The notes below the pieces were generated by a model, which ran no database searches, had not been told where the DNA came from, and saw only the letters and a program-made list of their open reading frames with translations. A stretch of DNA of 64,000 nucleotides from Dipteronia dyeriana (lineage: Eukaryota; Streptophyta; Magnoliopsida; Sapindales; Sapindaceae): positions 26,801,074-26,865,073 of the forward strand of contig CM065299.1 in NCBI GenBank assembly GCA_032871835.1. The letters run 5' to 3'. Shown here one piece after another: positions 55,080-64,000 of this stretch (within the stretch, counting starts at the first letter, position 1; the number at the start of each line of letters is the position of its first letter). The position numbers were made by a program, and so were the translations under genes.

Positions 55080-56340
55080 GTGGAGATAGCCTGCTCACGA
55101 GTCCCTTGTTTAAGAGTAATACTTCCTCATGTGATCTACATTCTAGGTGTGATCGATGGGTCGGCAATCCATGTCCTTAAGCTTATATGCCCCATTGCGA
55201 ACCACTATCTTTACCAAATAAGGTCCTTTCCACTTGGGTCTTAGGACTCTATCTGACCTCTTTCTGGTATTCGAGGTCACTTTCCTAGGAACTAGATCCC
55301 CTTCCTTAAAGCTTCGAGCTTTAACCTTCCTGTTGAAGTACCTAGTGATCTTGCTTTGGTAGATCGCCTTTTTCACAACTACCCGATCTTGTTTCTCTTC
55401 CAAGAGATCTAGATTAGCTCAGAGCTTGTTCTCATTGCTTCCATGTTCAAAGTGCTGCACTCTGAAGGAGGTTAATTTATGCTCGATGGGAAGAACTGCT
55501 TCAACCTTAAAGGTCAAGGAATAGAGTATTTCTCCGGTGGTTGTTCTCTTGGTGGTCTGGTAATCCCAGAGAACCTTGGGAAGCTCATCGACTCATCTGC
55601 CATTTCTCTGTTGTAATTTATTCATCAACAACTTATTGATAATCATATTGGTGGATTCTACCAGTCAATTAGTCTGAGGGTGGGCTACTAAAGCAAACAT
55701 AAGGTCGATTCTCAATCCTTTGCAAAAGTCCTTGAATAAGCCTTTATTTACAATGATAAGAGGGGTTCCGAATCTGCAGACTATATTGCTTTTAAAAAAC
55801 CTTGTTGTGTTTTCTATCGATATCTGGGATAGCAGTCCAACTTCGACCTACCTAGTAAAATAGTTGATCACCACAATAGCATGCTTGGCATGTCTAGAAG
55901 CGGTGGGAAGCAGTCCAATCAAGTCGACTCCTCATATAGTAAAAGGGTAAGGCGAGTTGTGAGATGACAAATGCTCCGGTGGGAGGTGACTCAAGTTTGA
56001 GGTCTTATGGCATGGCTCACATGATTGTACAAAGTTCTTTGCGTCTTGATGAATAGTTGGCCAGTATTACCCCATGCGGAGTACCTGATATGCAAGAGCT
56101 TCCCCACCAACGTTGTTCCCGCATTCCTCAGAGTAAACCTCTCTCAACACCCATCTGGCAACATCGTGATGCAAACATCGAAGTAGGGGAATTGACCTGT
56201 CTCTCATGTAGAGGTACCCATCCACCAGGTAATACTGGATAGAGAGCCTCATGATTCTTCAGGTTTGATCGGGCTCCTCGGGAAGCTTTCCTTTCTGGAG
56301 ATAAACCACTATTGGATCCATCCAGCATGGCTGACGATCC
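55080..56340 (-). pseudogene. E4 integrase
   Basis: C-terminal part AIYQSKITRYFNRKVKARSF and VPRKVTSNTRKRSDRVL (55143-55403). Upstream, the core can be followed only in fragments; a deletion near 55740 removes the ADLRKQFDN region that holds the second catalytic Asp. The zinc-finger region (YSEECGNNVGGEALAYQVLR, 56067-56252) and MDPIVVYLQKGKLPEEPDQT-like start near 56315 are visible. Confidence 0.78.
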
Positions 56341-56880
56341 AGGGTACAAATCTTCTTGGACACTGCTATGTTTGGTTCTGTGATCACTTGGAGAGGAACT
56401 CCCTGAGGTAAGGCCTGGCTACCATTTATAACTATCTTAGCTAGGACATCTGTTTGATGATTCTGTTATTAGGGTACCTGCTCGATCTTGAATCCCTTAA
56501 ATTTATTCTTTAGCAGTTTAATCAGCTTTAAGTAGGCGATCATGTTATCTCCTTTTGCCTGATACACCCCGAAAACCTGATTGACTATGGGTAATGAGTC
56601 ACTCTTTACATGCAGGTAATCAACCACGAGTTGGACGGCTGCCTTCAACCCTGCTAGGAGGGCTTCATACTCCGCTTCATTATTGGTGGCCTTAAACCCG
56701 AATCTGAAACAGTGGCAACATTCAGCCCCCTATGGGTCTATTTGTTCTATGTTAGCTCCTCCCCCGGCTTGTCCAGATGCTCCATCTGTGTAGAGGATCC
56801 AGAGCTTGCTATCCTCCGGCCAACTGTCAAACTCTGGAATCTTTTCAGGAGCTATATTTGCCGTTGTGAAGGTCGCTTGG
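56341..56880 (-). pseudogene. E4 second RNase H (aRNH)
   Basis: Minus-strand residues matching LYTDGASGQAGGGAN, NNEAEYEALLAG, VDYLHVKSDSLPIVNQV and QAKGDNMIAYLKLIKLLKNK can be read through stops, in the same place as in E1 and E2. Here the first Asp (TDGAS) is kept. Confidence 0.7.
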
Positions 56881-57330
56881 CTTGGAGGCGTTGAGAACTC
56901 TGCCACAAAGTCCGCTAAATCTCGGTCTTTGATTTTGGTTATAGGTTTATAATTTAAATCAAATTGGGTGAGTTCCAGGGCCTATAAAACCAGTCTTTAA
57001 TATACGTCCAGCCTTTGTAAGAATTGATGGAGAGGTTGGTCTGTCACTACTGCTATTGGATAAGCTTGAAAGTAGGGACGAAGTTTCCTTACTGAAGTTA
57101 CTAGAGCATAGACGAGCTTCTCTAGAAGAGTGTAATTTATTTTTGGCTTTGTTAGGGTGTGACTTACGTAGTAGATAGGATGCTGGACCCTATTACCACA
57201 TGCCTTGACCAAGGCGCCACTCATTGCAGTTCCTTTCCAAGACTTGGCTTGACTAGCAAATGAGGGCTCCTCAAATACAAGGCTTGAAAGGCTTGCTCGC
57301 TTTCCAGGTCCCATTTCATGTTTCTTCATT
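56881..57330 (-). pseudogene. E4 RNase H (Ty3 type)
   Basis: Open part 56997-57329 includes SGALVKACGNRVQHPIYYVS, HTLTKPKINYTLLEKLVYAL and AVVTDQPLHQFLQ. The beginning (LQIYLAISETA) is deleted, so the first catalytic region is missing. Confidence 0.8.
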
Positions 57331-58380
57331 GCTTGATAGCTTTAAAGAAAGGGAGACATTTGTCGGTGGATCGAGAAATAAACTTGTTGAGCACTGCTAC
57401 CTATCCGGTCAATATTTGTACCTGCTTAAGTGATGTGAGGGATTCTAGATCCAAGATAGCCTTGATCTTTTCTAGGTTAGCCTTTATTCCTCTCTTATGG
57501 ACCATGAGCCTAGAAAATTTCCTGCAATTACCCCAAATGCACATTTGGAGGGGTTCAATCTCATATGGTTTTTCCTTAGGATCATGAAAGTTTCGCGAAG
57601 TCATCCTGATGTCCTTCTACGGATTGTGATTTTGTGATCATGTCATCGATGTATACCTCTATCAACCTTCCAATCTTTGGTCTAAACATTCGGTTATCTA
57701 GCCGCTGGTATATAGCCCCAGCGTTCTTGAGACCAAACGACATCACTTTATAACAACACAGACCTTGTCCGGTAATGAAACTTGTCTTATCTTGGTCGGT
57801 TGGATGCATCTTAATTTGGTTGTACCCCGAGAATGCATCCATAAAGCTCAGGACCTTATTTTCGGACATGGAGTCAACCAATTGATAGATCTTCGGTAAA
57901 GGAAAGTTATCTTTTGGACATGCCCGATTTAGGTCGGTGTAGGCAATACTTATATGCCACTTCCCATTCGCCTTTGTGACCACGACCACGTTGGCGATCC
58001 ATTCGGGGTAGCGCTCCTCTCTAATGAAGCCCCGCTCTGATTAATTTGTCTACTTCCTCCTGAACCGCGTTATTTCTTTTAGCGTTAAAGTAACGTCTTT
58101 TCTGCTTGACTGGTTTGAAGGTTGGATCCACTGCTAATCGGTGAGCAGCCAAAGACATTGGGATCCCGGGCATCTCGTCGTGACTCCAGGCAAAGATGTC
58201 ATTAAATTATTTAAGGAGCCCGATCAGACCCTCATTCATTTCTGGCTCTAATGAAGCTCTGACCTTGACAACCTTTGAAGAATCATCCATCCGGACGGGT
58301 ATCTCTTCAAGCTTGTCCATAAGAAGCCTGTCGACTCATTCCCTGCTCCGTTCTTCTTCATCTGGGTTCACAGGGTTATC
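57331..58380 (-). pseudogene. E4 reverse transcriptase
   Basis: 57582-57989: VTKANGKWHISIAYTDLNRA, VLSFMDAFSGYNQIKMHPTD, LCCYKVMSFGLKNAGAIYQR and YIDD (57642-57653). 57401-57604 carries RKFSRLMVHKRGIKANLEKI and LESLTSLKQVQILTG. A frameshift separates the two. The N-terminal part ([18 protein letters not shown]) is readable with stops to about 58150. Confidence 0.85.
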
Positions 58381-58828
58381 CTTAAGGTGAGTCGCGGGCT
58401 CTATATTCTCTAGGGACATCCTGAGTGTTTCCCCATCCAGGATTATTATAACCTATACAAACTGTTTTGCTAGAGCTGCTGGGTTGGCAGTACTGCGTAG
58501 CACTTTCTGGATGCTTGATGGTTACCACAGACCTCCCTACCTTGTCACCTATAGGAAACTTTAGGACGTTGTGGTAAATGGACAAGACCCACTTCAGGGA
58601 CGATAGAAAGGGTCTTCCTAGTATTGCATTGTAAGTCGATGGGGTGTCTACCACCATGAAGTTTGTCATATCATTTTGCTGGAGAGGTGTGGTTCCAGCG
58701 ATCTCTTGAAGGATCTTCGACCCCACAGGTATGATCGAGTCCCTAGTGAATCCATACAGCGGGGTTGTGCAGCTATTGTAACACCACTGTTTCAAATTTA
58801 ATTTCTCCAAGGTATCTTTAAAGAGGAT
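58381..58828 (-). pseudogene. E4 protease, interrupted
   Basis: Open frame 58382-58810: EKLNLKQWCYNSCTTPLYGF, STYNAILGRPFLSSLKWVLS and HNVLKFPIGDKVGR. The DTGS active site should lie just upstream, but the sequence breaks at 58829 where the E7 LTR begins. Confidence 0.82.
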
Positions 58829-60112
58829 TGTTAACCGAAAATTCGCAGTAAGTGGAAAATCTCGATTAACACCCTTGAGACCGCTACCACGGAGGAGGCG
58901 GTCGGGGTAGGTAACTTGTACCTTGGAGAGATCTCATATGCATTGGGAGAATGAAACAGTAAAGGAGGATGATGCAACTGGTAGATGATGAGACATCCCG
59001 CTCATCAGCCTACATGCTTAAGGAAGAGATATGGGAAGCTCGAGGTTCCCTTGTTGGTGTGAATGGGCTGATCTTGGTCCTTATTCCCTGGTCTTGGTCC
59101 TAGATCGGGGTCGAAACCCATCTTGATACCCTGAGCCCATCCCTAGACCCTGAACTCTTCCTGTAGTTCCCCGACCAAAACAACGATTAAGGAGGGGGGC
59201 TTACATGGTATCTGTGCCGGATCCATGCCCGCTTCCATAGAGAAACCGCAAGAGAGCTCATTGAATCCCTTCTAGCGGGTTTGAGTGGATTCCTTCATCT
59301 TGGTGTATGACTTGGCATGTAGATAAAAAGAATAAGGGTGCTAGGTCCAAGCTATATCCGATTCCTCAGATCTTCGTTGTAATTTCCTGATCTTATGTAA
59401 GAAGGAATAGAGAGCTAAAACCAATGAGGTCAGTACCTAGCCTGCATACACACATAATACAGGAGATAAATAGGAGAAATACAAGACTTATGTAGAGGGA
59501 GGTGGACTGACCAAAGGGGAAAAAGCATCACGAATGATCACATGCTGAAAAACCCCAAGGCAGTATCCAGAGGAAGGGGGAATACCCTTCCCTTCCTTAT
59601 ATATGTATCAAAGAATGCTCCGGGGAGCTTACAAGATTGGTGAAATAATACAACGTAGTCGCTCCGAAGAGGTTACAATGGTAATATAATGTTAACCAAT
59701 CCTGATATATTTCTGGGAGAGGTAGTACATGTAGCAATCATGTAGAGAGAACGTATACAAATTATATAGACTTGCCTCAGGCATGTCGATTTTGGGATTA
59801 AAGATCCCATATGTAGTCATGTGTTGAGTTCTCGAGTCCCCTTTATTGTCCTTTTATAGGAGTATTTATACATGGTGACTACCTTCACGTGAAAGTCCAG
59901 GACTCTTGAATTGGTCTTCTTTTCCATATTGAATATGATTATTCCTTTAATGTAGTTGATCGACTTTTAGCTAATATCTAGGAGAAGATGTGTTTGTTTC
60001 CTCTTTGGACCTTTCGTCCTTGATAGGCGGGATTTTCTATTGTAGCTGATCCCCAATAATCGGTTGTGGAAAATATCTTGGAGGTAAAGGTATTTGTTTC
60101 CTTTTTGGGCTC
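58829..60112 (-). repeat. E7: family-related LTR with extended R/U5-side region
   Basis: Begins TGTTAACCGAAAATTCGC and shares TCGATTAACACCCTTGAGACC with the family. A TATA-type sequence (GAGTATTTATACATGG) lies near 59862-59877, about 1.0 kb from the start, against about 0.4 kb in E1. No ORF could be supported. Its right part is cut by the E5 insertion at 60113. Confidence 0.65.
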
Positions 60113-61324
60113 TGTTAGTAGTAAAATTTGGCTAGGGGTCAAAGAGAAATTTTCCACTCTCCAAGCCCAAATCGAGGCACGAAGTCAACATTCTTATAAA
60201 CCCCGGATAAACCATAAAACTACCCCGCGGAAGTGCGGAGGGATCGCCAAGCTTCAAAACTATCTTGGAATAAGCTAGGCAAGACCAGGACGTGCCCCCA
60301 CGTGAACACTGGAATTTGGGCTTCTTGAGGCCACCTATCTGGGAACCTCGGTTCCTGGGGTAGGGCTCCTCAACCACCCCGTGAAAGCCAGGGGGGTTAC
60401 CAAGCTCAAGAAACATTCGAAAGAAGCCCGGCAAGCAAAGTAAGCCCCATCCGGGTTAAGACTTTCCGAGGTCAAACTTAATTCATAGCCTGAACGCGAA
60501 GCCTACCAACCTCTTAAGAAACCCGTTGTCCCCTCCGCGAAACGAGGAAGAAGAGGGCTTCTAAGTGAATCAGATCCGTGTTACCCCCTAGGAATGCCTA
60601 CCAGGACGTCCATTCCAAGCTTCCGAGAATAAAACCAAAGAATAGATCTACCTCGCTCTAGGAAGACAACGAGCAACTAGTCCAGTGACCTCCATGAAGA
60701 ATCATGCCATGAGTACACACAAGATCATATCCACGTACTAACCAACATTTACGTGCAAGTCAAGAGTTTGATCCCAAAAAGGAAACAAACTTATATTTGT
60801 CAACAGTATCATCGTTTCCGCTATTTACTCGGAGTCAACAACTTTTAAATAAAGGATCCCGTCCTATAAAGGGGGGAACGAATTCATAGGATCGTGGTGG
60901 GATATCTGTGAATTCAAACCTACTTGGACCAAATATAAGTAGGGCCAAGCATGGTAATAAGGAGAGATAAGAAAACACAGGGTAAAGAAAAGAGAGACGG
61001 TAGAATAAAAGGGAGAGATCGACAAACAGAAAAAAAGGGCCTAAATTCTGTGAACAGAACACGGCCACCGTAATGTCCACTATTCAACTAGCAAAATGTT
61101 ACCACCTTCCTACGGTCTAGAGAGACTTTGAGCATATGGGAAAGAGAATCCTATATATCACAAATAATCAATAATAAAGCCTCCCTTGCTATTGTTATAC
61201 AAACATTTATTTTTATCTAAGCAGGTTAGGTATCAAAAGAACCGACCCCCTCCACCACCTCCTTGGTAGTGGTCTCGAGGGTGTTAGTCGGAATTTCTCA
61301 TATTGAGCAAATTTCCCGTTAACA
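60113..61324 (+). repeat. 5' LTR of E5
   Basis: 1212 bp, begins TGTTAGTAGTAAAATTTGGC and ends TTTCCCGTTAACA. A TATA-like ATATAAGTAGGG lies near 60937-60948. Confidence 0.9.
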
Positions 61325-61329
61325 CTTTC

Positions 61330-61349
61330 TGGCAAAGTCTATGGGAAAC
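61330..61349 (+). promoter_or_regulatory. E5 primer binding site (diverged)
   Basis: TGGCAAAGTCTATGGGAAAC, five bases after the LTR; aligns with the E2 site TGGCGCCGTCTTTGGGAAAC. Confidence 0.7.
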
Positions 61350-62530
61350 TCTCACACTACCATCTTTATATTCACAAGTTTATTGTTTTACAGAGGTCAT
61401 GAGGCTTCGCTCCACCCAAGGACAGCCAGACGCATCGGGATAATTTTCCGCTGCGTCGACACGAAGGTCCCGAAGAAAGGGAGAAAATCTTGGCTCAATA
61501 GCCAGGTTCCAGACCAGCCGGCCACTGTGCGGGCTTTGGATTCCCTTATGGGTAACCAGGTCGAGCTTGACCAACAAGCAGCGACTTTCATTGAAAACGT
61601 CCGCCTTCGACTGCTCGCTGAGGGTATTACTATCCAGCAAGCAAACCTCTGCAATCGAGGGGAGTCAAGCAGGCCTGAAGCTAGGCAACCCACCTTTGAT
61701 CGCCTGGGACCTACCCCTCCAGAGACAGCTGGTAATAGAACGGGACTCCCACCTTCGATCTGGGATAGGTTAGGTCCCATGGCCCTCGTTCCCGAAGCGC
61801 TTCCACGCTACCAACCCAGGCAAGTCAAGTCCGCTGCAGACATCCTTTCCCTAGAGCGGGGAAAGTTTCTCTACTCAACGGCTTCAAGGAGGGAAGCCTG
61901 AGTTAGGGAGGAAGAAAGTCAGCAAAGGTTTAAGGCCGACCCCCTCCGAAGAAGGAACCGAGTAGAGGTCACCAGTTTGTTAGAAGGGTCCGATAGTGAA
62001 GAGACTGAGATCAACTCAAGGAAACCCGAGAGCAAACACCTGAGAGACCAGTTAGCAGAGCTTCAGAAGGAGGTCCAACTGATGAAGAAAGAGAAGTACA
62101 AACAGGACAATAAGGATCCTCTAAGTGAGATGAATGCTCCCTTCACCAGATGGATCCGGGATGCGGAGCTCCCGTTTAAATTCAAAATATCAATTGACAG
62201 ATTCTCTGGGACTAAGGATCCCTTGAGCCACTTGAAGAGCTTCTTTCAAAAGATGAAGGTCCAGAACACGACCAGGGCTGCTATGTGTCGAAGTTTCCCC
62301 ATTACCCTTACGGATTACGCTAAGACCTGGTTTAGGAAGCTACATACCGGTAGTGTGGATTCCTTCACCAAGCTATCGACTGATTTCTGCTCACAATTCC
62401 AGAGAGTTAAGCCCCTATTGAAGGACCCAATCCATCTACAATACGTGATCCAGATAATACATACCATCAGCTAAGGGCCTACTCTGGCTTGCACCTCCAA
62501 CAATTTCAGAAAAAACCATGCAAGGTAAGT
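61341..62530 (+). pseudogene. E5 gag
   Basis: The first open part (to 61901) includes TVRALDSLMGNQVELDQQAA and FDRLGPTPPETAG. The true start is unclear, because the frame is already open inside the PBS. After a stop, 61977-62474 gives RKPESKHLRDQLAELQKEVQ (coiled coil), DPLSHLKSFFQKMKVQNTTR and FPITLTDYAKTWFRKLHTGS. Then QFQRVKPLLKDPIHLQYVIQ jumps directly to IIHTIS, which in E2 lies far downstream, so about 0.7 kb of gag's C-terminal region has been deleted. Confidence 0.82.
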
Positions 62531-63232
62531 CCCTTGTATTGACGAAGGGCGGGATATCTTCAAGGTCGACCAGAGACAGACCAACCCCTTCCATCTATCA
62601 CTGATCATTTTCACCGAAGCAGATGTCTACAACACTGTACAGCCTCATGATGATCCCATGGTGATCACGGTACAGATTGCCAACTGCATTGCACATCGTG
62701 TGCTCGTCGACACAGGTAGCAGTGTTGACGTCCTATTTAAAGATACCTTGGAAAAGCTAAACTTGAAACAGTGGTGTTACAATAGCTGCACTACCTCGTT
62801 ATATGGGTTCACTAGGGAGTCAATCATACACGTGGGATCAAAAATCCTACCAATCATCATTGAGGCACACCTCTCCAGCAGAATATCATGACAGACATCG
62901 TGGTGGTGGATACCCCATCGGCTTACAATGCAATATTAGGGAGGCCATTTTAATCATCCTTGAAAGGGGTCCTATCCATTTACCACAACGTTCTGAAGTT
63001 CCCAGTAGGAGACAAGGTGGGGAAGTTTAGGGTGATAAGTCTGCCAACCCAATGGCTCTAGCAAAACAACTTGCCCAGGTGACAACGATCCAAGATAGGG
63101 CAACCCCTGTATTGTCCATAGGAGATGTAAGGCCCACAAATCAAAGACCCCATAGTGCCAGACAGGGAGGAGCAGAGAAGGGAATGAGACAGTGGCCATC
63201 TAGTGGATAAGTTAGAAGAGATTCCTGTCTAA
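62531..63232 (+). pseudogene. E5 protease
   Basis: 62658-62891: QIANCIAHRVLVDTGSSVDV with the DTGS motif, then LFKDTLEKLNLKQWCYNSCT. A frameshift after IIEAH breaks it. Other frames continue PSAYNAILGRPF-like and LSIYHNVLKFPVGDKVGKF sequence to about 63030, then a degraded PR-RT linker. Confidence 0.82.
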
Positions 63233-64000
63233 GTGGACGATCCCTCAAAGGTCGTCAAAATCGGACCTACCCTTGAGCCCGGAGTGAAAGATGGTTTGGT
63301 CAGGATCCTCACAGAATTCAATGACATTTTTGCTTGGAGTCACAATGAGATGACTGGGATCCCGATGACATTGGCTACTCATCGATTGGCAGTGGATCCG
63401 ACCTTCAAACCCAATAAACAAAAAAGATGCCACTTCTACGTTGAAAGAAATGCTGCGGTCTAGGAAAAGGTGGACAAGTTAACCTAAGCGGCCTTCATCA
63501 GAGAGGCACGCAATCCGAATGGATTTCCAACGTGGTCATGGTCATAAAGGCGAATGGGAAATGGTATATGTGCGTCGATTATACTGACCTCAACCGGGCA
63601 TGCCCAAAGACATTTTCCCTATACTAAAATTGATCAGTTAGTTGAATCCACCTCTGGAAACAAGCTCATAAACTTCAAGGACGCAATTTTGGGGTACAAT
63701 CAAATTATGATGCACCCCACCGATAAGAAAAAGACCAGTTTCATCACCCAGCGGGGTCTGTATTGCTACAAGATGATGCCTTTCAGGCTTAAGAATACAG
63801 GAGCTACATATCAACGGTTAGTCAACCGGCTGTTCAAGACCGAAATTGGAAGATCAATGGAGGTATACATCGACGACATGATCACCAAGTCATCAACCTC
63901 TGAAGGCCATTTGGACAACCTTCACAGAACCTTCATGATCTTAATGGAAAACCAAATGAGATTGAACCCCTCTAAATGCGCCTTTGAGGTGACCGCTGGA
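63233..64000 (+). pseudogene. E5 reverse transcriptase (cut by window end)
   Basis: 63233-63463: DPSKVVKIGPTLEPGVKDGL and [20 protein letters not shown], then a TAG. Stops and frameshifts follow (VDKLT*AAFIREA). FKDAILGYNQIMMHPTDKKK, GLYCYKMMPFRLKN and YIDD (63866-63877) in EVYIDDMITKSSTSEGH can be read. FMDAFSGYN of E2 is FKDAILGYN here, keeping the first palm Asp. The sequence ends at LNPSKCAFEVTAG. Confidence 0.85.

Larger units (their letters stand above)
50057..58828 (-). mobile_element. Ty3/gypsy element E4, Tat/Grande-like (visible part)
   Basis: 3' LTR, antisense gene, tandem repeats, INT, aRNH, RNase H, RT and PR are present in family order. The protease is interrupted at 58828 by E7; gag and 5' LTR lie beyond the nested elements and outside the window. 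ACCCT at 50052-50056 is the probable left target-site copy. Confidence 0.85.
60113..64000 (+). mobile_element. Ty3/gypsy element E5 (5' part; runs off the window)
   Basis: 5' LTR, PBS, gag, PR and RT in plus orientation, same family as E1-E4. GGCTC at 60108-60112 is the presumed target-site copy. RNase H and everything downstream lie outside the window. Confidence 0.9.

Overview
This is a plant nuclear window, most likely from a eudicot with a repeat-rich genome. I see no bacterial gene organisation, tRNA, rRNA or CRISPR array. Only one host protein-coding gene is convincing: a single-exon DUF7950-type gene on the minus strand at 10348-11187. Almost everything else is transposable elements (TEs) in varying states of decay. 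Element names used here (E1-E7, C1, C2, A, B) are my own labels.

Left part (1-14166) is AT-rich gene space with small DNA transposons and one short retroelement. It holds a hAT-like remnant at the window edge, a CACTA-type non-autonomous element with a MITE nested inside, two copies (A and B) of a TIR element whose core is built of AGCTCGA-type minisatellite, a GGCGGAYCCA-type TIR element, a long fold-back element, and a Ty1/copia gag-only element C1 (5494-8473, TSD ATATT). The DUF7950 gene and its G-box-containing upstream region lie between C1 and element B.

Right part (14167-64000) is a nest of Ty3/gypsy elements of one family, of Tat/Grande-like architecture. In element sense the order is LTR, gag, PR, RT, RNase H, a second RNase H (aRNH), INT, a block of about 99-bp tandem repeats, an intron-containing antisense gene, LTR. 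E1 (14167-24690, minus) carries an inverted solo LTR in its 3' LTR and has lost its 5' end. E3 (plus) survives as fragments at 25430-26965, 40223-40671 and probably 49169-49286. E2 (26966-40222, minus) is complete, with both LTRs and a near-perfect TSD, is inserted in E3, and itself contains a hAT element with a perfect 8-bp TSD. C2 (about 40672-49168, plus) is a Ty1/copia element in E3 with a truncated 5' LTR and an internally duplicated 3' LTR. E6 (49287-50056) is an INT fragment split by E4 (50057 to beyond 58828, minus). E4 is interrupted in its protease by the LTR of E7, which is interrupted in turn by E5 (60113 to the window end, plus).

All retroelement ORFs carry stops, frameshifts or deletions, so none looks autonomous here. 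The most interesting feature is the antisense gene of the gypsy family. Three independent copies (E1, E2, E4) keep the same three-exon structure with two short GT-AG introns at equivalent positions. It encodes a Transposase_28-like ('putative gypsy type transposon') N-terminal region and a coiled-coil, acidic C-terminus.
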